From contig MU604094.1 of NCBI GenBank assembly GCA_025201845.1, positions 2,846 to 28,855 of the forward strand: 26,010 nucleotides of DNA. The letters are read 5' to 3'. The notes under the pieces were generated by a model. It was not told the DNA's origin. It searched no databases and saw only the letters and a program-made list of their open reading frames with translations. Positions 25,548-26,010 of the stretch are shown one piece after another. Source of the DNA: Martensiomyces pterosporus. Taxonomy: Eukaryota; Kickxellomycota; Kickxellomycetes; Kickxellales; Kickxellaceae. Positions within the stretch are counted from its first letter, which is position 1, and each line of letters starts with the position of its first letter. Both the position numbers and the translations under genes were made by a program.

Positions 25548-26010
25548 ATGACAACCACGAATGCGGCGCGTCCAGCAAAGGCAAGCTGCGCATTGGCAGT
25601 GGCTCTTTACTCTATGTGCCAGCTCGTGCGTCTGGTGTCGGCGTACCAGTCCGGTGCCCGCGACAAGCTGCTCTGCGGTGACTCAAAGTGGTCGTGGGCA
25701 CTCGACAGCGATTGCTTCCGTGCTGGCTTCCTCTGGCCAGCAGAGCTTCTTCTGGTCGTTTCCGTGTCGTTCCTTGTGCTCGCCTGGAGGCTGCTGTCCT
25801 CCAGCTCTGGCGTCTTCAGCACAGTGGGAAACCAGGAGCAGCCAGTGCGCCGCCCGCTTGGCAAGGCCATTCTCGTCGACAACCGCACAAGGATCGGAGC
25901 CGCAGCTCTGCTGGTGTCCATTGTCCACACAGCTCTTTCCGCAGCGTGGTCCATTGATGAGGCTAAGCCCAGCCAAAAGCCGGGCAGCCACAGCGAGCTT
26001 TACTACTCCG
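25548..26010 (+). CDS. ABCC/MRP-type transporter, N-terminal part only
   Basis: The frame from ATG 25548 stays open to the window edge (154 codons), so the gene is truncated by the window. It begins MTTTNAARPAK. Hydrophobic segments lie near residues 12-30, 60-82 (FLWPAELLLVVSVSFLVLAW) and 120-137 (RIGAAALLVSIVHTALSAAW). The pattern LLCGDSKWSWALDSDCF followed by a hydrophobic helix resembles the TMD0 start of ABCC (MRP/Ycf1/Ybt1) transporters, where a CG/CS...W...D...CF motif precedes the first helix. If so, the full protein would export conjugates or bile acid-like molecules at the vacuole or plasma membrane. No ATP-binding domain is visible in this window, so another multi-pass membrane protein is possible. 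Confidence 0.5.
   Translation, partial: MTTTNAARPAKASCALAVALYSMCQLVRLVSAYQSGARDKLLCGDSKWSWALDSDCFRAGFLWPAELLLVVSVSFLVLAWRLLSSSSGVFSTVGNQEQPVRRPLGKAILVDNRTRIGAAALLVSIVHTALSAAWSIDEAKPSQKPGSHSELYYS

Overview
The window looks like nuclear DNA of an early-diverging fungus. Most genes are intact eukaryotic genes with no operons. The few introns I can resolve are short (56 to 149 bp) with GTAAGT, GTATGT, GTAAGG or GTAGGT donors. The protein set (ESCRT-II Snf8, a complex I B8-type subunit, RNase P Rpp21, a P4-type flippase, secreted chitin-type LPMOs, fast-evolving F-box/leucine-rich proteins) fits a filamentous fungus. The F-box family and LPMO style suggest Kickxellales (Coemansia-like), but that is an inference from recall and not a database match.

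Layout. 1-1663 is gene-poor, with an orphan reading frame and a minisatellite. 1664-5031 holds two F-box-like genes in tandem on the minus strand: the first is intact, the second is broken by a frameshift. A 37-bp repeat lies downstream of each gene. 5285-5842 is an NME6-type nucleoside diphosphate kinase with a likely mitochondrial presequence. 6191-13477 is one uninterrupted, very long P4-ATPase (Dnf3-like lipid flippase, about 2428 aa) with several large low-complexity insertions. 13478-14842 shows no convincing gene.

14843-15570 (minus) is an NDUFB8-like complex I subunit in three exons. 15963-16940 (plus) is SNF8 in three exons. They share a 392-bp divergent promoter with perfect CRE, E-box and CCAAT matches. 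17208-18287 and 19724-20956 (both minus) are paralogous secreted AA11-like LPMOs; the first carries a C-terminal CBM19-like chitin-binding domain and the second has a Pro/Ala/Ser-rich tail instead. 22154-22645 (plus) is an Rpp21/Rpr2 RNase P subunit, convergent with 22758-23981 (minus), an AIFM2/FSP1-like FAD oxidoreductase. The window ends inside a plus-strand gene (from 25548) that resembles the N-terminal membrane domain of an ABCC/MRP transporter.

The genes do not form one pathway. The functional groups are mitochondrial respiration (NDUFB8-like, NME6-like and possibly the FSP1-like oxidoreductase), endomembrane traffic (flippase, ESCRT-II) and secreted polysaccharide oxidation (the LPMO pair). 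I found no tRNA, rRNA, CRISPR or intact transposon. I did not find a clearly new system. The most unusual items are the inflated flippase, the LPMO pair with divergent C-termini, and the decaying F-box pair with its shared flanking repeat.
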